The position numbers and the translations under genes are program-made. A model generated the notes under the pieces. It was not told where the DNA came from, made no database searches, and saw only the letters and a program-made list of their open reading frames with translations. A stretch of 64,000 nt of DNA from Anthracocystis setariae (Eukaryota > Basidiomycota > Ustilaginomycetes > Ustilaginales > Ustilaginaceae), in assembly GCA_928724745.1 (NCBI GenBank), contig CAKMXJ010000004.1, forward strand, positions 1,054,001-1,118,000. The letters are read 5' to 3'. Shown here piece after piece: positions 20,930-30,866 of this stretch. How positions within the stretch are numbered: the stretch's first letter is position 1; every line of letters begins with the position of its first letter.

Positions 20930-23650
20930 CTATCTGGTACTACTTGCACCAATTCTTCGCTGCTCGTCATCGCTAGCCCCATCCTCCTCCTCCTCTTCAT
21001 TCTCCTCTTCATCATGAGCCTTTTCATAGAACCCTTTATGACTCCAAAACAAACACATCGCGCCCACTGCTGCCAATGCTGCAAACATAGCTTTGAACAA
21101 CCACACCAATTCGGGATGACCCTTCTCGAGCGCCACTCCAAACACAAACGATGTCAATAACGGCACTACAGCCGCTACCACCGTCACTAGAATCTGATGT
21201 GCTGCCAACGCCTTGGTCTGGTCATCCTCCGACACTGCATTCACCACCAATGCCGTTCTCACCGAAGTGGAGCCTGCCGAGATCTGCAGCAGCACCACTG
21301 CGATCACCAGTGGCATCCACGCGCTCGACCACCACAGCTTGTCCTGTTCATTCCGAGCTGAACTGGTCGGTGCCTTGGACGTGCTGGCCATGACTAGGAA
21401 CGATACCGTAGCGAGAACGTAGGATCCAACCATGATCGAGATGTCGAGTTTACCCCGTTGGATCCGCTTGATCAGATCCGACGGCGAGCTGGCAAACACC
21501 GAATGCGTCTCCCAGTTGCTGCTGCCGATCGTGATCTGCGAGTTGGTCGAATCGCGCTTCTTACCCTTGAGCTTTGAATAGCCAAGCGATGCTGCCGACT
21601 TGTACAAAGGTCGTCTGCGTGCCCGTCTTGCCTCGACAACCGACTCGCTCGCCCCCTCCGTACTGTCACCCCGGCCGAATTCTCGTGCTGAAACACTACC
21701 ATAACGTGCACTCGATGCGTTACGCACTAGAGGCGCACGCTCGGAATCTTGCGCCGGGCTTGTTGCGTTTACGCCACTCTCGCCGGCCTGTCGACGTTGC
21801 TTGGCCGCTTGCTTGAGCTTCTTGACTTGCCTTTGACGTCGTGCCAGCGCCACTTTGGCAACGTAGCGTCGTGCCAGTGCAACACCCGGTGGGAAGATGG
21901 CGGTGAGGAACAGAGCACGCGTGCTTTGCAGAACACTAACGATGTAACCGTTCTGCAGCACGTCAAACCCGAATCGCTCGCTGTTGTACAGAAGCAGCAG
22001 CGGAACCATGAATGCTTGATACGTCTCTTCGAACACAACCACTGCTGCCAAGTTGAGCAAGCGGAAATCCATTCGGCTCTGCACCTTTTTGAACGCCCAA
22101 GATACCTCGGCCGATTGCGGCTGCCTGTCGGCTCTGGATGCGCTATCGCTAGGTCCATTCGTGTGTGAAGGACGATTGCGATGTTCGGATAGCGGTGCGT
22201 CTATCACATTCTCTTCGGTGGTTGGCGCATAGTGTCTGCGTTTGGGCCAAAAGATGACAAGAGGACGAAGAAAGTTGAGTCTGCGCAAGCGCGACCTCCA
22301 TTTGAGCGGGGACGGGTCGCGATCCGTGTGGCAAGTTGACCAAGTCGCATTGGAACCGTTGTGCTCGCTGCCGGCATCGTCTGGATGTTGCTGGTCAGCC
22401 GACTGCGATGATGCCGACTCGAGCTGGTCGGAATGAAGCCATTGATCGACAAAGGTGTGCTCGGCACCTGGTTTGCTTTCGGGCACGATGAGCAGAATGT
22501 AGGCTACAACCAAGACCATGAGCGCACAATCGGCATAAAACGGAGCAAAGAACTCGTTGGTGAGACTGGCCAGCAGTCCACCCAAGGCACTCGAAGGGAA
22601 AGCGCCGATCTGGCCGAAGCCTTCGATAAAGCTGAGTGCACCGGCTCGTTGCGCTTCGGATGTGGTATCGACCACGTAGTTCTGGATGGCGATGCGAAGT
22701 GGCGCACCCGCTGAAGCTTCTGAAAGAACGACGGCCAAGTAGAGGATGACGGCACCTGCGAGTGGTGGAAGCACCACAGCCACTCTAAAGACGAGGATAG
22801 CGAGACCGATGAACACGTGGGCCAAAAGTAGCAGCGGTTTGCGTCCGAAGCGTCGGGAGAGCATGGATGCGCGGGAGAGCGTCATGAGACCAAGCAGCGC
22901 ACCCACGGTGACCATGGCAGCTGAATACGAAGACGTCGACTTTTGCACCCACGGTAGCGAGCATCTTGGTGGGTTAGGAAGCTCTGGTGCTGGTGGCAGC
23001 TTGACGGTAGTGTGTGCATCGGATGCAGTGGAAAAGAGCTTGAGCACTGCTACAATGAGGCGCGAGTGTCGTTTGTGACCGATGGGCTCATCTCGAATGG
23101 TAGGATCGTACACTTGGCACATGATGTAGGTATATACCTTGAACATGGACGCAAGGGGCATACCGCTTGCCAAACTTCCCAACAAAGTGACGACAGCCAT
23201 GTGGTATGGGCTGGGTCGGCCGGAGTGAAAAGCCTGAGAAACATCTCGTATGGTCTGAGCTGGAGCAGCTGCTTCGGAACCATCATCGGTGTCATTGTAA
23301 GACTCTTGTGTGGCTGTAGAGATTGCTGACGCACGAGAATCCTGTCGTTGTCCTGACGCTGGCCGCAATGTTGTTTGTGACTGGGACTGTACACGAGGCT
23401 TTGATGGCGATCGAGACCTGGAAGAGCTGGAACGTGCCATTTTCGTGTTGCCCTTTCCCAGCTCGACACTGGACCAAGGAAGGCAGAGTCGATGGTGGTG
23501 TTGGTGGTGGTGGTGGTGGTGGTGGCCGTGGTCAGTGTAATGTTGCGGCGTTTCGGTCCTGTCGAGTGACATATTTGGCGTGCAGTCCGGAAATTTTTGG
23601 CCGAAAAAGCCGTTGAAAAGAAATGTGGAGTCCGCAGCGTAAAGTATCAT
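20930..23650 (-). CDS. Major facilitator superfamily transporter
   Basis: The 906-residue polytopic membrane protein has two bundles of hydrophobic helices, at about residues 150-395 and 530-890. A cytosolic loop of about 140 polar residues lies between them, with a second polar loop near 620-730. The cytosolic loop after the second helix reads SRASMLSRRFGRKPLLLL, the G-R-[KR] loop typical of the MFS. General layout resembles SLC46-like fungal proteins, but the substrate cannot be named. The N-terminus holds a run of seven His then Gln and three more His, encoded by a GGT/GTG repeat at about 23493-23525. The first ATG (23650) is used; ATGs at codon 27 (23572) or codon 71 are equally plausible starts because the first 70 residues are low-complexity. 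It is a single exon. Confidence 0.8.
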   Translation of the reverse strand: MILYAADSTFLFNGFFGQKFPDCTPNMSLDRTETPQHYTDHGHHHHHHHQHHHRLCLPWSSVELGKGNTKMARSSSSRSRSPSKPRVQSQSQTTLRPASGQRQDSRASAISTATQESYNDTDDGSEAAAPAQTIRDVSQAFHSGRPSPYHMAVVTLLGSLASGMPLASMFKVYTYIMCQVYDPTIRDEPIGHKRHSRLIVAVLKLFSTASDAHTTVKLPPAPELPNPPRCSLPWVQKSTSSYSAAMVTVGALLGLMTLSRASMLSRRFGRKPLLLLAHVFIGLAILVFRVAVVLPPLAGAVILYLAVVLSEASAGAPLRIAIQNYVVDTTSEAQRAGALSFIEGFGQIGAFPSSALGGLLASLTNEFFAPFYADCALMVLVVAYILLIVPESKPGAEHTFVDQWLHSDQLESASSQSADQQHPDDAGSEHNGSNATWSTCHTDRDPSPLKWRSRLRRLNFLRPLVIFWPKRRHYAPTTEENVIDAPLSEHRNRPSHTNGPSDSASRADRQPQSAEVSWAFKKVQSRMDFRLLNLAAVVVFEETYQAFMVPLLLLYNSERFGFDVLQNGYIVSVLQSTRALFLTAIFPPGVALARRYVAKVALARRQRQVKKLKQAAKQRRQAGESGVNATSPAQDSERAPLVRNASSARYGSVSAREFGRGDSTEGASESVVEARRARRRPLYKSAASLGYSKLKGKKRDSTNSQITIGSSNWETHSVFASSPSDLIKRIQRGKLDISIMVGSYVLATVSFLVMASTSKAPTSSARNEQDKLWWSSAWMPLVIAVVLLQISAGSTSVRTALVVNAVSEDDQTKALAAHQILVTVVAAVVPLLTSFVFGVALEKGHPELVWLFKAMFAALAAVGAMCLFWSHKGFYEKAHDEEENEEEEEDGASDDEQRRIGASSTR

Positions 23651-24095
23651 TAATCTAATTGACAGTTGAGCCTACACTCCCATCACCAACTCTGTCCAAG
23701 ACGATCACATCGAGCAGGTTCAAGGCTGCTGTTGTCGAGACGTTAGGTTGTGCTATAAGGGCCCTTAAGCTTGGGACAGGTATAGGTGAAAGGGCTGGTG
23801 CGAAGGATATGACAATGGGGATGTGAGATTATTGCAACCTAACAGCTGAAAAGAAGAATCGGAACTCGGTTTCTGGCTCAGTCGAGTGCACAGACCCGTG
23901 CAGCATTGATGCATGTCTTCTCGCTTCTCTACATCAAGCCATTCACTACTGCCTGCGCCCACCGGGATCACATCAGCATCTCAAGTGACACAAGTCTCAC
24001 TTTTGCATTCTGATCCAGCGTCCCACCCTGGCCCACAAGTTAGACGCGGATAGAGGAGGTCAGGACAGGTCAGGACAGGTCAGGACAAGACGATC
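23651..24095. promoter_or_regulatory. Divergent region between MFS and TRAPPC10 genes, with 10-bp direct repeat
   Basis: 445 bp separate two outward-facing starts. Three direct copies of AGGTCAGGAC occupy about 24057-24087 and end 9 bp before the TRAPPC10 ATG, so they are likely in its 5' leader. A TATAAGG element lies near 23755. No gene was seen. Confidence 0.5.
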
Positions 24096-27000
24096 ATGGC
24101 CGATCAGGCTTCATCCTCGGCGGAGAGGATCACCGTTACCTATGCGGCATCTCAGGCTCTTATTTCTGCGCCACTCACTCTTCACTTCACCAGTCTTCTC
24201 AGAGAGCAGCTCCCACTCCGTAATCTCCATTGGCGTCCCAGCCAGTCTACGCTAGATGCCGTCGCAGCTCGTGCAGCCCAACAGGGCAAGTCAGCCCACA
24301 CATCCACATCCGTGGTGCCAGGAGCCACAATTCGCACCATACAGACGCTCGATGTCGCACTCAAACCTTTGATCGACGAGATCCGAAGGTGGAGAGGCGA
24401 TCCTGGCTACTTTGAGCAACCCGCCGCAGCTGGGCTCCTAGATCGGCCTTTTGTCCATCTCTACCTCGTGGTGTGTGAAGATAGCGAATACTACCGAACC
24501 ACTGTTCGCAACGAGATCCGCTCTTGGATCAGTAGTCTTTCCTTCTTTCATGCCAAGCAAGTCACCCAACCATCTCGTGGTTCGACCTCATCCTCCTCCA
24601 ACTTGGCATCCTCTTCCCGCAACTCGCTCGTTCTCGGTAGTTTCCGTTCGTCAACCCCACCCGTCCGCTCCGACACGCCCCCTTCCACAGCACCCGGTTC
24701 CGGACCAAGCACTCCTTCCAGTGGTGTCCCAGCAGCAAAGACCACCATTCCCGTTTCCGCCGGCGGTACCACCGTTCCCACCGAGCCCGAATATCTCATT
24801 GTTCTCATCACCCCACCCGAAGGTGCCGGTATCACGGGACTCGGTGCACCAGGCTCAGCAAGTACCGAGGCAAAGACAGGCATGGGTCGGTTCATCAACA
24901 AATCCAAAGGCAATGTGCTCGAAAAGATTCGAGCTGATTTCAACACGTCCAAGAAAGAACACGTCGTACAACTCTCCCGCCTGCCCCCCGTTCCTGCCCA
25001 GCCGCTCGCTCGATCCCAACTCCACTCCATGGATCCAACCATATGGGCCGAGCTCCTCACCAAAATGCGTGAGGCCGCCTCATCCACTTTCACCACCACC
25101 ATCGAGGCGCAAGAGGAAGAAATCACTCGATGTGGTGTCACACGCGGCCAGCAAGGATGGGACTTTTGCAGCTACTTTCTTGCCAAAGACGCTTTGGCGC
25201 GCACACTCGAGGCTGTCGGCCTCAAGGACGATGCCGTGGGGCAATACGAGGATCTCGAAATCGTTTTCGCCCAAGCAATGCAGAACGGCGCTGTCTCTTT
25301 TGCCCCTATCGGTGGCGATGATCCCAACGATGATTCCTTACCGCTCCTCGACGTCTCCAAGAAACCCTACCCTGACCTCATCCGCCGTCGCGAGATCTCT
25401 CTTTTCGACTTCCGATGCTATCTCTTTGCCCGCAAATCCGCTCTACTCGGCAAGATGGGCAGAGTGGCGGCCGTCATGCGCGAGGCGCCGCTCTTCATCG
25501 GTGCAGTCGGACGTATGCTCAAACGCAACAGCAGGCTCAGCGATCAATGGATCGAGTCATGGATCTTTTCTGCCGCCCTCGATGTTGTGGAACAATGCCA
25601 AGCGTGGCTCATCCAAAGAGGTGGTCAAAGTGTGACCTCCGACGACCAGTTGAGTCCGGCCTTTCAATCCAACAAGTCCGAGCTACTCGACCTGGCTAGA
25701 AGACAGCTTGATCGCATTGGCATCGCAGCAGGCCATTTGCCTGCAACAGAGCCTTTTGCTTTCCCGTCCACCGATGCCGATCTAGTCGGGTCCAAGGAGC
25801 GCGATCTTCCTCCCCTTCCAGACGGTGCACAAGCCGATCAGAAACGCGCTTCTTCTCGACCCGAGCTAAAGCAGGCTATCGTGTCCAGGGAACATTTCGA
25901 TTCGCACTATGTCGCGCTATGCGAGCGCATTTTGGCAGGCTGGCAGTCGACATCTCGCAAAAGGGACGCATTGCACGTCCGCACCATCATGGCAACGCTC
26001 AACTACCTGCGAGGCAAGCATCAGACAGCTTACGATACCCTGGTTGGCCTGGCGGAAGCGTATACGGCCGCCAAGTTCTCTGTCCTCGAAGGCCACACGC
26101 TTGCCATGCAGCTCGAGTGCCACGCCAAATTGAACAAGCCGAGGGACAGAGCTTGGATCGCATCGGCGCTAGCGGCTTTGAGGATCAGCGTACAAGCCCC
26201 GACGCCAGCTACGAATGTCGAAGCCGAAGCCGCCAACTGGATGGATCCCACCTACCTCTGCGAGCAGCTCAGAGCAGCATCAGTAGCTTTGGAGCGTGAA
26301 GTTCCCGTGAGCGGATTTCCACTCTTCTCGATCTCGGTACCGCAGGGCACGGCACGGCTGGCAGAGATGGAAGATGGCTCACTGTTGATGGTCAACGTCC
26401 ATTCGCTTTTGCCATGCACCCAAGCTGTTGAGGATGTTCGCGTCTGCGTGACCTCCGGAGGCGGGACCTGCCTGTGGTATACCTCATCGAAGGCCACTTT
26501 AGACCCAGGAACGACAGAGGTGGAGCTATTCTGCCCACATCCAGCACCAGGTATCTACGCGGTGGACGTCACCCAGATTCGACTAGCGCGGCTCATCTTC
26601 CAGTACGACCACTCGGCAACAGCCACCAAGGAACCCAAGATCGTTCGTGTGCCCAAGGATGCCGCAGCGCTAAGTGTTCGCGTCGCACTTCCACGTCGGA
26701 TCGATCTCGACAAGCAAAGGGTTGTTGACGTCATCATTTCTTCGGGTCGCAATCGTATCGATACGGCCGAATTCACAGTCACTTTGGATGATGGAACTTC
26801 TGCTGTGGATGGTTCCCAGGCGAAGGTGTCGGATGACTCAGTCAAGATCGACAGCGCCCCGCCATCGGAACCTCGCATCACGATTCGGTCGATAGACAAG
26901 GAGAGCGAAATCATTGTGACTCTGCCCCTGACACAAGTTCCCGAATTGGGAATCCTGGATGCCATAGTCTCGCTCGCCTACACCACCGCCACTCCTTCAA

Positions 27001-28217
27001 CACGTCATGCGAGCGGCAAGAAACGCACTCTGAAATTCCCTGTTTCGCTCCACACAGCGTTACCGCTTGGCGTCAATGTGCAGGACTTTTTCCGCACGTC
27101 TTGTTTGCTATCCAAATTCACCATCTCTGCGGGCGGCGCGGGCAGCATCCGTCTTCGACCGGTCACCCTGGCTCATGATGCGGAGGAGACATCGGCGTAC
27201 GAGATCACCCCAAGTGGATCGGGCCGCGAGGCGATGGTGACTCCTCGTCAGCCAGCCAACTATCTCTTCCGAATCTCGGCAAAGAACAAAGTGACCGAAG
27301 ATAGCAGGGGAGAGGCTGGAAGGAGGTTGAGGTTAGTTGTCGAATATCGTACTCTGGTGGAAGACGCGATCGATGCGGCCAAGATAGCGATGGACAAGGT
27401 TGTTGGCGAGAAAATGGTGGAAGCGCGGAGATTGCTGCAGGAGGCATTGGTGAAATATGTGAGGGATAGGCTGGATCTGCCGGCGTTTTCGATCACTGGG
27501 CAGATCAAGACGGGGGCGTTGGACGTCAATTGGTGGAGAAGTGAGGTGAGGTCATGGGGAAAGACATCTTTGCCCTTCAGAGAGGTCGAGGCGTTGGTGA
27601 GAGACACGCTCGAGTTGATGTCTGCCGCATCTGTTGGCGAGGATGGGCAAGAAACCATCTGGCAGAAGCTTACGATCCCCGTCGACATCCCTAGCATCGA
27701 CTTGGTAAATGCGGTAACGTTCCAATTCGCTCCACCCAACGCTGTTGACCCAGCGACCATTGTCGTCGGGCAGCCCGTCCAACTCAGTGTTCGTATCGAC
27801 ACCACCACGCAATGGTGCAGCACAGACGAGGAACAACAAGAGAAAGAGGAAATGGTGTACGACATTGTGCCCGACTTTGAAACGTGGCTGGTGGACGGCG
27901 CAAAACGAGGTACTTTTGCCATCACGCGGCTGAACAAGCAGTTCCAAGTGGCTGTCACCGTAGTGCCGCTGAAGGTTGGCAATTTGACCCTACCCAGTGT
28001 TCTCGTCCGGCCACTGAATGGTGGCAAGAGCTGCGAGACGTACACGACCAACTCGGCACAGAGAGTCCAGGTGGTAGCCGCCAAATCGACGAAAGTGTAT
28101 TGGATTCCAACTACAATGTACGACGAGAAGAGGGAGAGTTGGCGGAGGAGCGGGACTAGGATGTTCGGCGGCGGTGGCGGGCAAGTGGATAGGAATAGCT
28201 GGACCGCTCACGCTTGA
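24096..28217 (+). CDS. TRS130: TRAPPII complex subunit Trs130/TRAPPC10
   Basis: The 1373-residue protein is a large subunit specific to the TRAPPII tethering complex, which acts at the late Golgi as exchange factor for Rab11/Ypt31-type GTPases. The N-terminus (VTYAASQALISAPLTLHFTSLLREQLPLRNLHW) matches the conserved opening of Trs130/TRAPPC10. The middle region is helical around FCSYFLAKDALARTLEAVGLKDDAVGQYEDLE. The last 500 residues are beta-rich and end with the conserved C-terminal domain (FRTSCLLSKFTISAGGAG and FQVAVTVVPLKVGNLTLPSVLVRP). A Ser/Thr/Pro-rich insert lies at about 155-240. It is intronless, with the ATG at 24096. It converges with DNA ligase I, leaving 66 bp between stop codons. 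Confidence 0.92.
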   Translation: MADQASSSAERITVTYAASQALISAPLTLHFTSLLREQLPLRNLHWRPSQSTLDAVAARAAQQGKSAHTSTSVVPGATIRTIQTLDVALKPLIDEIRRWRGDPGYFEQPAAAGLLDRPFVHLYLVVCEDSEYYRTTVRNEIRSWISSLSFFHAKQVTQPSRGSTSSSSNLASSSRNSLVLGSFRSSTPPVRSDTPPSTAPGSGPSTPSSGVPAAKTTIPVSAGGTTVPTEPEYLIVLITPPEGAGITGLGAPGSASTEAKTGMGRFINKSKGNVLEKIRADFNTSKKEHVVQLSRLPPVPAQPLARSQLHSMDPTIWAELLTKMREAASSTFTTTIEAQEEEITRCGVTRGQQGWDFCSYFLAKDALARTLEAVGLKDDAVGQYEDLEIVFAQAMQNGAVSFAPIGGDDPNDDSLPLLDVSKKPYPDLIRRREISLFDFRCYLFARKSALLGKMGRVAAVMREAPLFIGAVGRMLKRNSRLSDQWIESWIFSAALDVVEQCQAWLIQRGGQSVTSDDQLSPAFQSNKSELLDLARRQLDRIGIAAGHLPATEPFAFPSTDADLVGSKERDLPPLPDGAQADQKRASSRPELKQAIVSREHFDSHYVALCERILAGWQSTSRKRDALHVRTIMATLNYLRGKHQTAYDTLVGLAEAYTAAKFSVLEGHTLAMQLECHAKLNKPRDRAWIASALAALRISVQAPTPATNVEAEAANWMDPTYLCEQLRAASVALEREVPVSGFPLFSISVPQGTARLAEMEDGSLLMVNVHSLLPCTQAVEDVRVCVTSGGGTCLWYTSSKATLDPGTTEVELFCPHPAPGIYAVDVTQIRLARLIFQYDHSATATKEPKIVRVPKDAAALSVRVALPRRIDLDKQRVVDVIISSGRNRIDTAEFTVTLDDGTSAVDGSQAKVSDDSVKIDSAPPSEPRITIRSIDKESEIIVTLPLTQVPELGILDAIVSLAYTTATPSTRHASGKKRTLKFPVSLHTALPLGVNVQDFFRTSCLLSKFTISAGGAGSIRLRPVTLAHDAEETSAYEITPSGSGREAMVTPRQPANYLFRISAKNKVTEDSRGEAGRRLRLVVEYRTLVEDAIDAAKIAMDKVVGEKMVEARRLLQEALVKYVRDRLDLPAFSITGQIKTGALDVNWWRSEVRSWGKTSLPFREVEALVRDTLELMSAASVGEDGQETIWQKLTIPVDIPSIDLVNAVTFQFAPPNAVDPATIVVGQPVQLSVRIDTTTQWCSTDEEQQEKEEMVYDIVPDFETWLVDGAKRGTFAITRLNKQFQVAVTVVPLKVGNLTLPSVLVRPLNGGKSCETYTTNSAQRVQVVAAKSTKVYWIPTTMYDEKRESWRRSGTRMFGGGGGQVDRNSWTAHA

Positions 28218-28283
28218 TATTGATGTAAGCTTCCGTGGAGGTGATCTACCGGAAAAGAAGCATGATGCATCGAAATTGAAAGA

Positions 28284-30866
28284 CTACCAAAACCCATCAT
28301 CATCATCCACGGCGCCCTTGGAAGCCTTACTACTATTCACCGCCTGATTCCTATACATGGCCTCGATCTGCTCCGGACTCGTACTCTCCTCGGCGGTCTT
28401 ATCGTCCCTCACCCTGATAAACCTCGGAAACCTCAAAGAGATCCCCCTCTGGTCGACCAACCCCTTGGCGGCCGTATACACTGGACTTAAACTCAAATCG
28501 GCCGTCAACACCTCCCAAACCACCTTGGCCTCGAAATACACATCCGGCTTGGCCTCGCCCACATCATAGTATCCCTTCCTAGCCGAGATCTCCAATTGCT
28601 TGAGCGTCTTGTGGTGTGCATCGAGGTCGGCCTCGGTGAAGCCTGTGCCGATCTTGCAGATCGACTGGTACGTTTCGGAATCGGCATCGTAGCTGGCGAG
28701 TAGGAATGCACCGTACACGTTGGTGCGTTTGCCCTTGCCGTAGTATGCGCCGATCACGACGAGGTCGAGCGAATCACCGGTACCGGCAAGGTAGTCTTTC
28801 TTGAGCTTGAGCCAGTTCATGCTGCGTCGACTGGGTTCGTAGGTGGAATCGGGTCCGCAGAGCATTTTGACCATGAGACCCTCGCAACCTTCTTTGACCG
28901 ACTTGTCGAGCAACGTCGAGATCTGCTCGACCGAGGTACAGTCTTCGGACGTGGCAAAGTCGAATTCATCGGCGACGGGGATGAAGTGTTGGCGCAGGAG
29001 GAGACGTCGTTCATCGAGAGGCAAGTTGAGCAGCGGACGCCCGTTGAGGTAGAGCAGGTCAAAGCCAAACAGTTTCACCTTGATCTTGATGTCGGCCGCT
29101 TTGACGTCCTTGCGTTTTCGCCGGCTGAGTTCCTGGAATGGCAGCAACTTGGCAGGTTCCTCGACGCCCGTGTCGACGTTGAGTTCGGCTTTCTTCCATG
29201 CAGCCGCCTCGGCGTCGAGCACGAACGATTTGACGTTGGACTTGATACACCGCGGGATCTGCTCGACCAGATCGGGATACTTGACCGACATGTTCTCCGA
29301 GTTGCGCGAGAACACTGCCAGCGCGCCCGAGGGCAGCAGATGCACTTGGGCGCGTTCGCCGTCGTACTTGTACTCGCATGTGAACGGTTTGCCCTCGAAG
29401 CGGTCGAGCACTTCGGTGATAGCCTTGGTAGGTTTCGCCAGCATTGGCTTGAGAGGCACGCCGGGCGTGAGTTTGCATTCCTCTCTCAAACCCTCGACGC
29501 CTCCCTTGAGCAGAGCGGGGATGACAAGGTCGTACGACGGGAGCTCCGAATAGACCGCCTTGACCAGCTCGGTGCCCTCTTCGAGCTTCTTGGCCAGCGC
29601 TTCGGTCGAGAGCTTGGAAATGGCCTTGCCGAGCTTGGAAATGACGACGGCGCGCGCGATCGAGACGAGCACCGACCGTTCGGCCAACCCGATTCGCAAC
29701 TTGCCCTCCAACGAACGGATCAGAAACTTGGGCTCCTCACCCTGACATGAAGCCAGCAGCTTTTTGATCATGCCGATCTTGCGATCCTGGCTCTTGTTGC
29801 CGCTCACGACGGCGATCTCCTTGAGCTGCTTGAACACTTGCGGCACCTTGAGCGACGACACTTTGAACATGGTGGGTTGGTTCTTTTTCGAGTTCATAGC
29901 GACCAGGCCGAGATCGCCCTGCGCTTCGAGGTCCTTTTTGATGCGGGCGACTTCTCGACCGGTGGATTGGGCGATCGCTTTGATGAGCAGAGACTCGCCG
30001 ATGCCTAGTTCGAGTCCCTCGTAGTCGGGACAGAGCCGGTTGATGCACAGGTAGACCACCTGGAGGAGGTTGTCGGGCGAGCGCGTGATAACGCGGATCA
30101 GGAACTGCGTGAGGATCTCGGTGATTTCGAGGCGTTTGGTGGTCGCTGCAATGTCGGCAAAGGTGGATGCGAGTGCTGCGTAAGGGACCGCTTCGCCTTG
30201 TTTCCACGAGACCTTGTCTTGCTTGATGGTAGCAGAGGGCTTGTGGAAGATGGCAGCGAGCTTCTTGGCTCCCTTCTGTTCTTCTTCGACCATTTGCTTC
30301 TCGAGCTCCGGATCGGAAGCCTCGTCGAGATCGTCGTCGTCGTCGTCATCATCATCATCATCGGCAGCAGCAGCAGCAAAGTCCTTGTCCGATCCTGCCT
30401 CATCGGACGAAGAGTCATTGACATTGTTGATGGCAGCTAGGCTGGGTTTAGGCGTGGGCTTGCAGAAAAGACTTGCGACTTTGGCTGGTGGTTCTGCCGC
30501 AGATGTTGTGACTTGCTTCTTGGCAGGGATGACTGGCTCGTCATCGTCTTCAGAGTCGGACTCGATGATTCTTCGTTTCTTTCTTTGGGGTGCAGTCGAG
30601 TCACTTGACGCAGCAGTGGGAGCGTTCCCGTTTGCAGCTGACGATCCTATAATTGAGTGAGCGCTGTTGTCGGCTTGCGCTTGCTTCCGAGCAGAGGAGG
30701 AGGTCGATGCTCCATTGGAAGTGGACGGTTCCGAGTCGTTCGGCACAGCCTTTGGGGGTTTGGGCGCAAATGCAGACTTGATGTCCTGTTGTTTGGATTT
30801 GGCTGCTTGTGACGAGGCGTTGGATGCGCCGCCGAAGAACTTGTTCAGCTTCGGTTGTTCCGTCAT
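28284..30866 (-). CDS. CDC9: ATP-dependent DNA ligase I
   Basis: This 860-residue nuclear ligase seals Okazaki-fragment and repair nicks. Residues 4-11 (QPKLNKFF) form a PCNA-interacting PIP box. A disordered, acidic N-terminal region follows with a basic KKRRI stretch and a poly-Asp run near 168-177. The DNA-binding domain spans about 215-440. The adenylation motif EYKYDGERAQ has its AMP-accepting lysine at residue 500. The OB-fold motifs LKKDYL and the C-terminal RGISLRFPRFIRVRDDK complete the core. The start is the ATG at 30866, which places the PIP box at the extreme N-terminus as in yeast Cdc9 and human LIG1. In yeast the same gene also makes a mitochondrial form from an upstream ATG; no such ATG was found here. 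Confidence 0.95.
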   Translation of the reverse strand: MTEQPKLNKFFGGASNASSQAAKSKQQDIKSAFAPKPPKAVPNDSEPSTSNGASTSSSARKQAQADNSAHSIIGSSAANGNAPTAASSDSTAPQRKKRRIIESDSEDDDEPVIPAKKQVTTSAAEPPAKVASLFCKPTPKPSLAAINNVNDSSSDEAGSDKDFAAAAADDDDDDDDDDDLDEASDPELEKQMVEEEQKGAKKLAAIFHKPSATIKQDKVSWKQGEAVPYAALASTFADIAATTKRLEITEILTQFLIRVITRSPDNLLQVVYLCINRLCPDYEGLELGIGESLLIKAIAQSTGREVARIKKDLEAQGDLGLVAMNSKKNQPTMFKVSSLKVPQVFKQLKEIAVVSGNKSQDRKIGMIKKLLASCQGEEPKFLIRSLEGKLRIGLAERSVLVSIARAVVISKLGKAISKLSTEALAKKLEEGTELVKAVYSELPSYDLVIPALLKGGVEGLREECKLTPGVPLKPMLAKPTKAITEVLDRFEGKPFTCEYKYDGERAQVHLLPSGALAVFSRNSENMSVKYPDLVEQIPRCIKSNVKSFVLDAEAAAWKKAELNVDTGVEEPAKLLPFQELSRRKRKDVKAADIKIKVKLFGFDLLYLNGRPLLNLPLDERRLLLRQHFIPVADEFDFATSEDCTSVEQISTLLDKSVKEGCEGLMVKMLCGPDSTYEPSRRSMNWLKLKKDYLAGTGDSLDLVVIGAYYGKGKRTNVYGAFLLASYDADSETYQSICKIGTGFTEADLDAHHKTLKQLEISARKGYYDVGEAKPDVYFEAKVVWEVLTADLSLSPVYTAAKGLVDQRGISLRFPRFIRVRDDKTAEESTSPEQIEAMYRNQAVNSSKASKGAVDDDDGFW

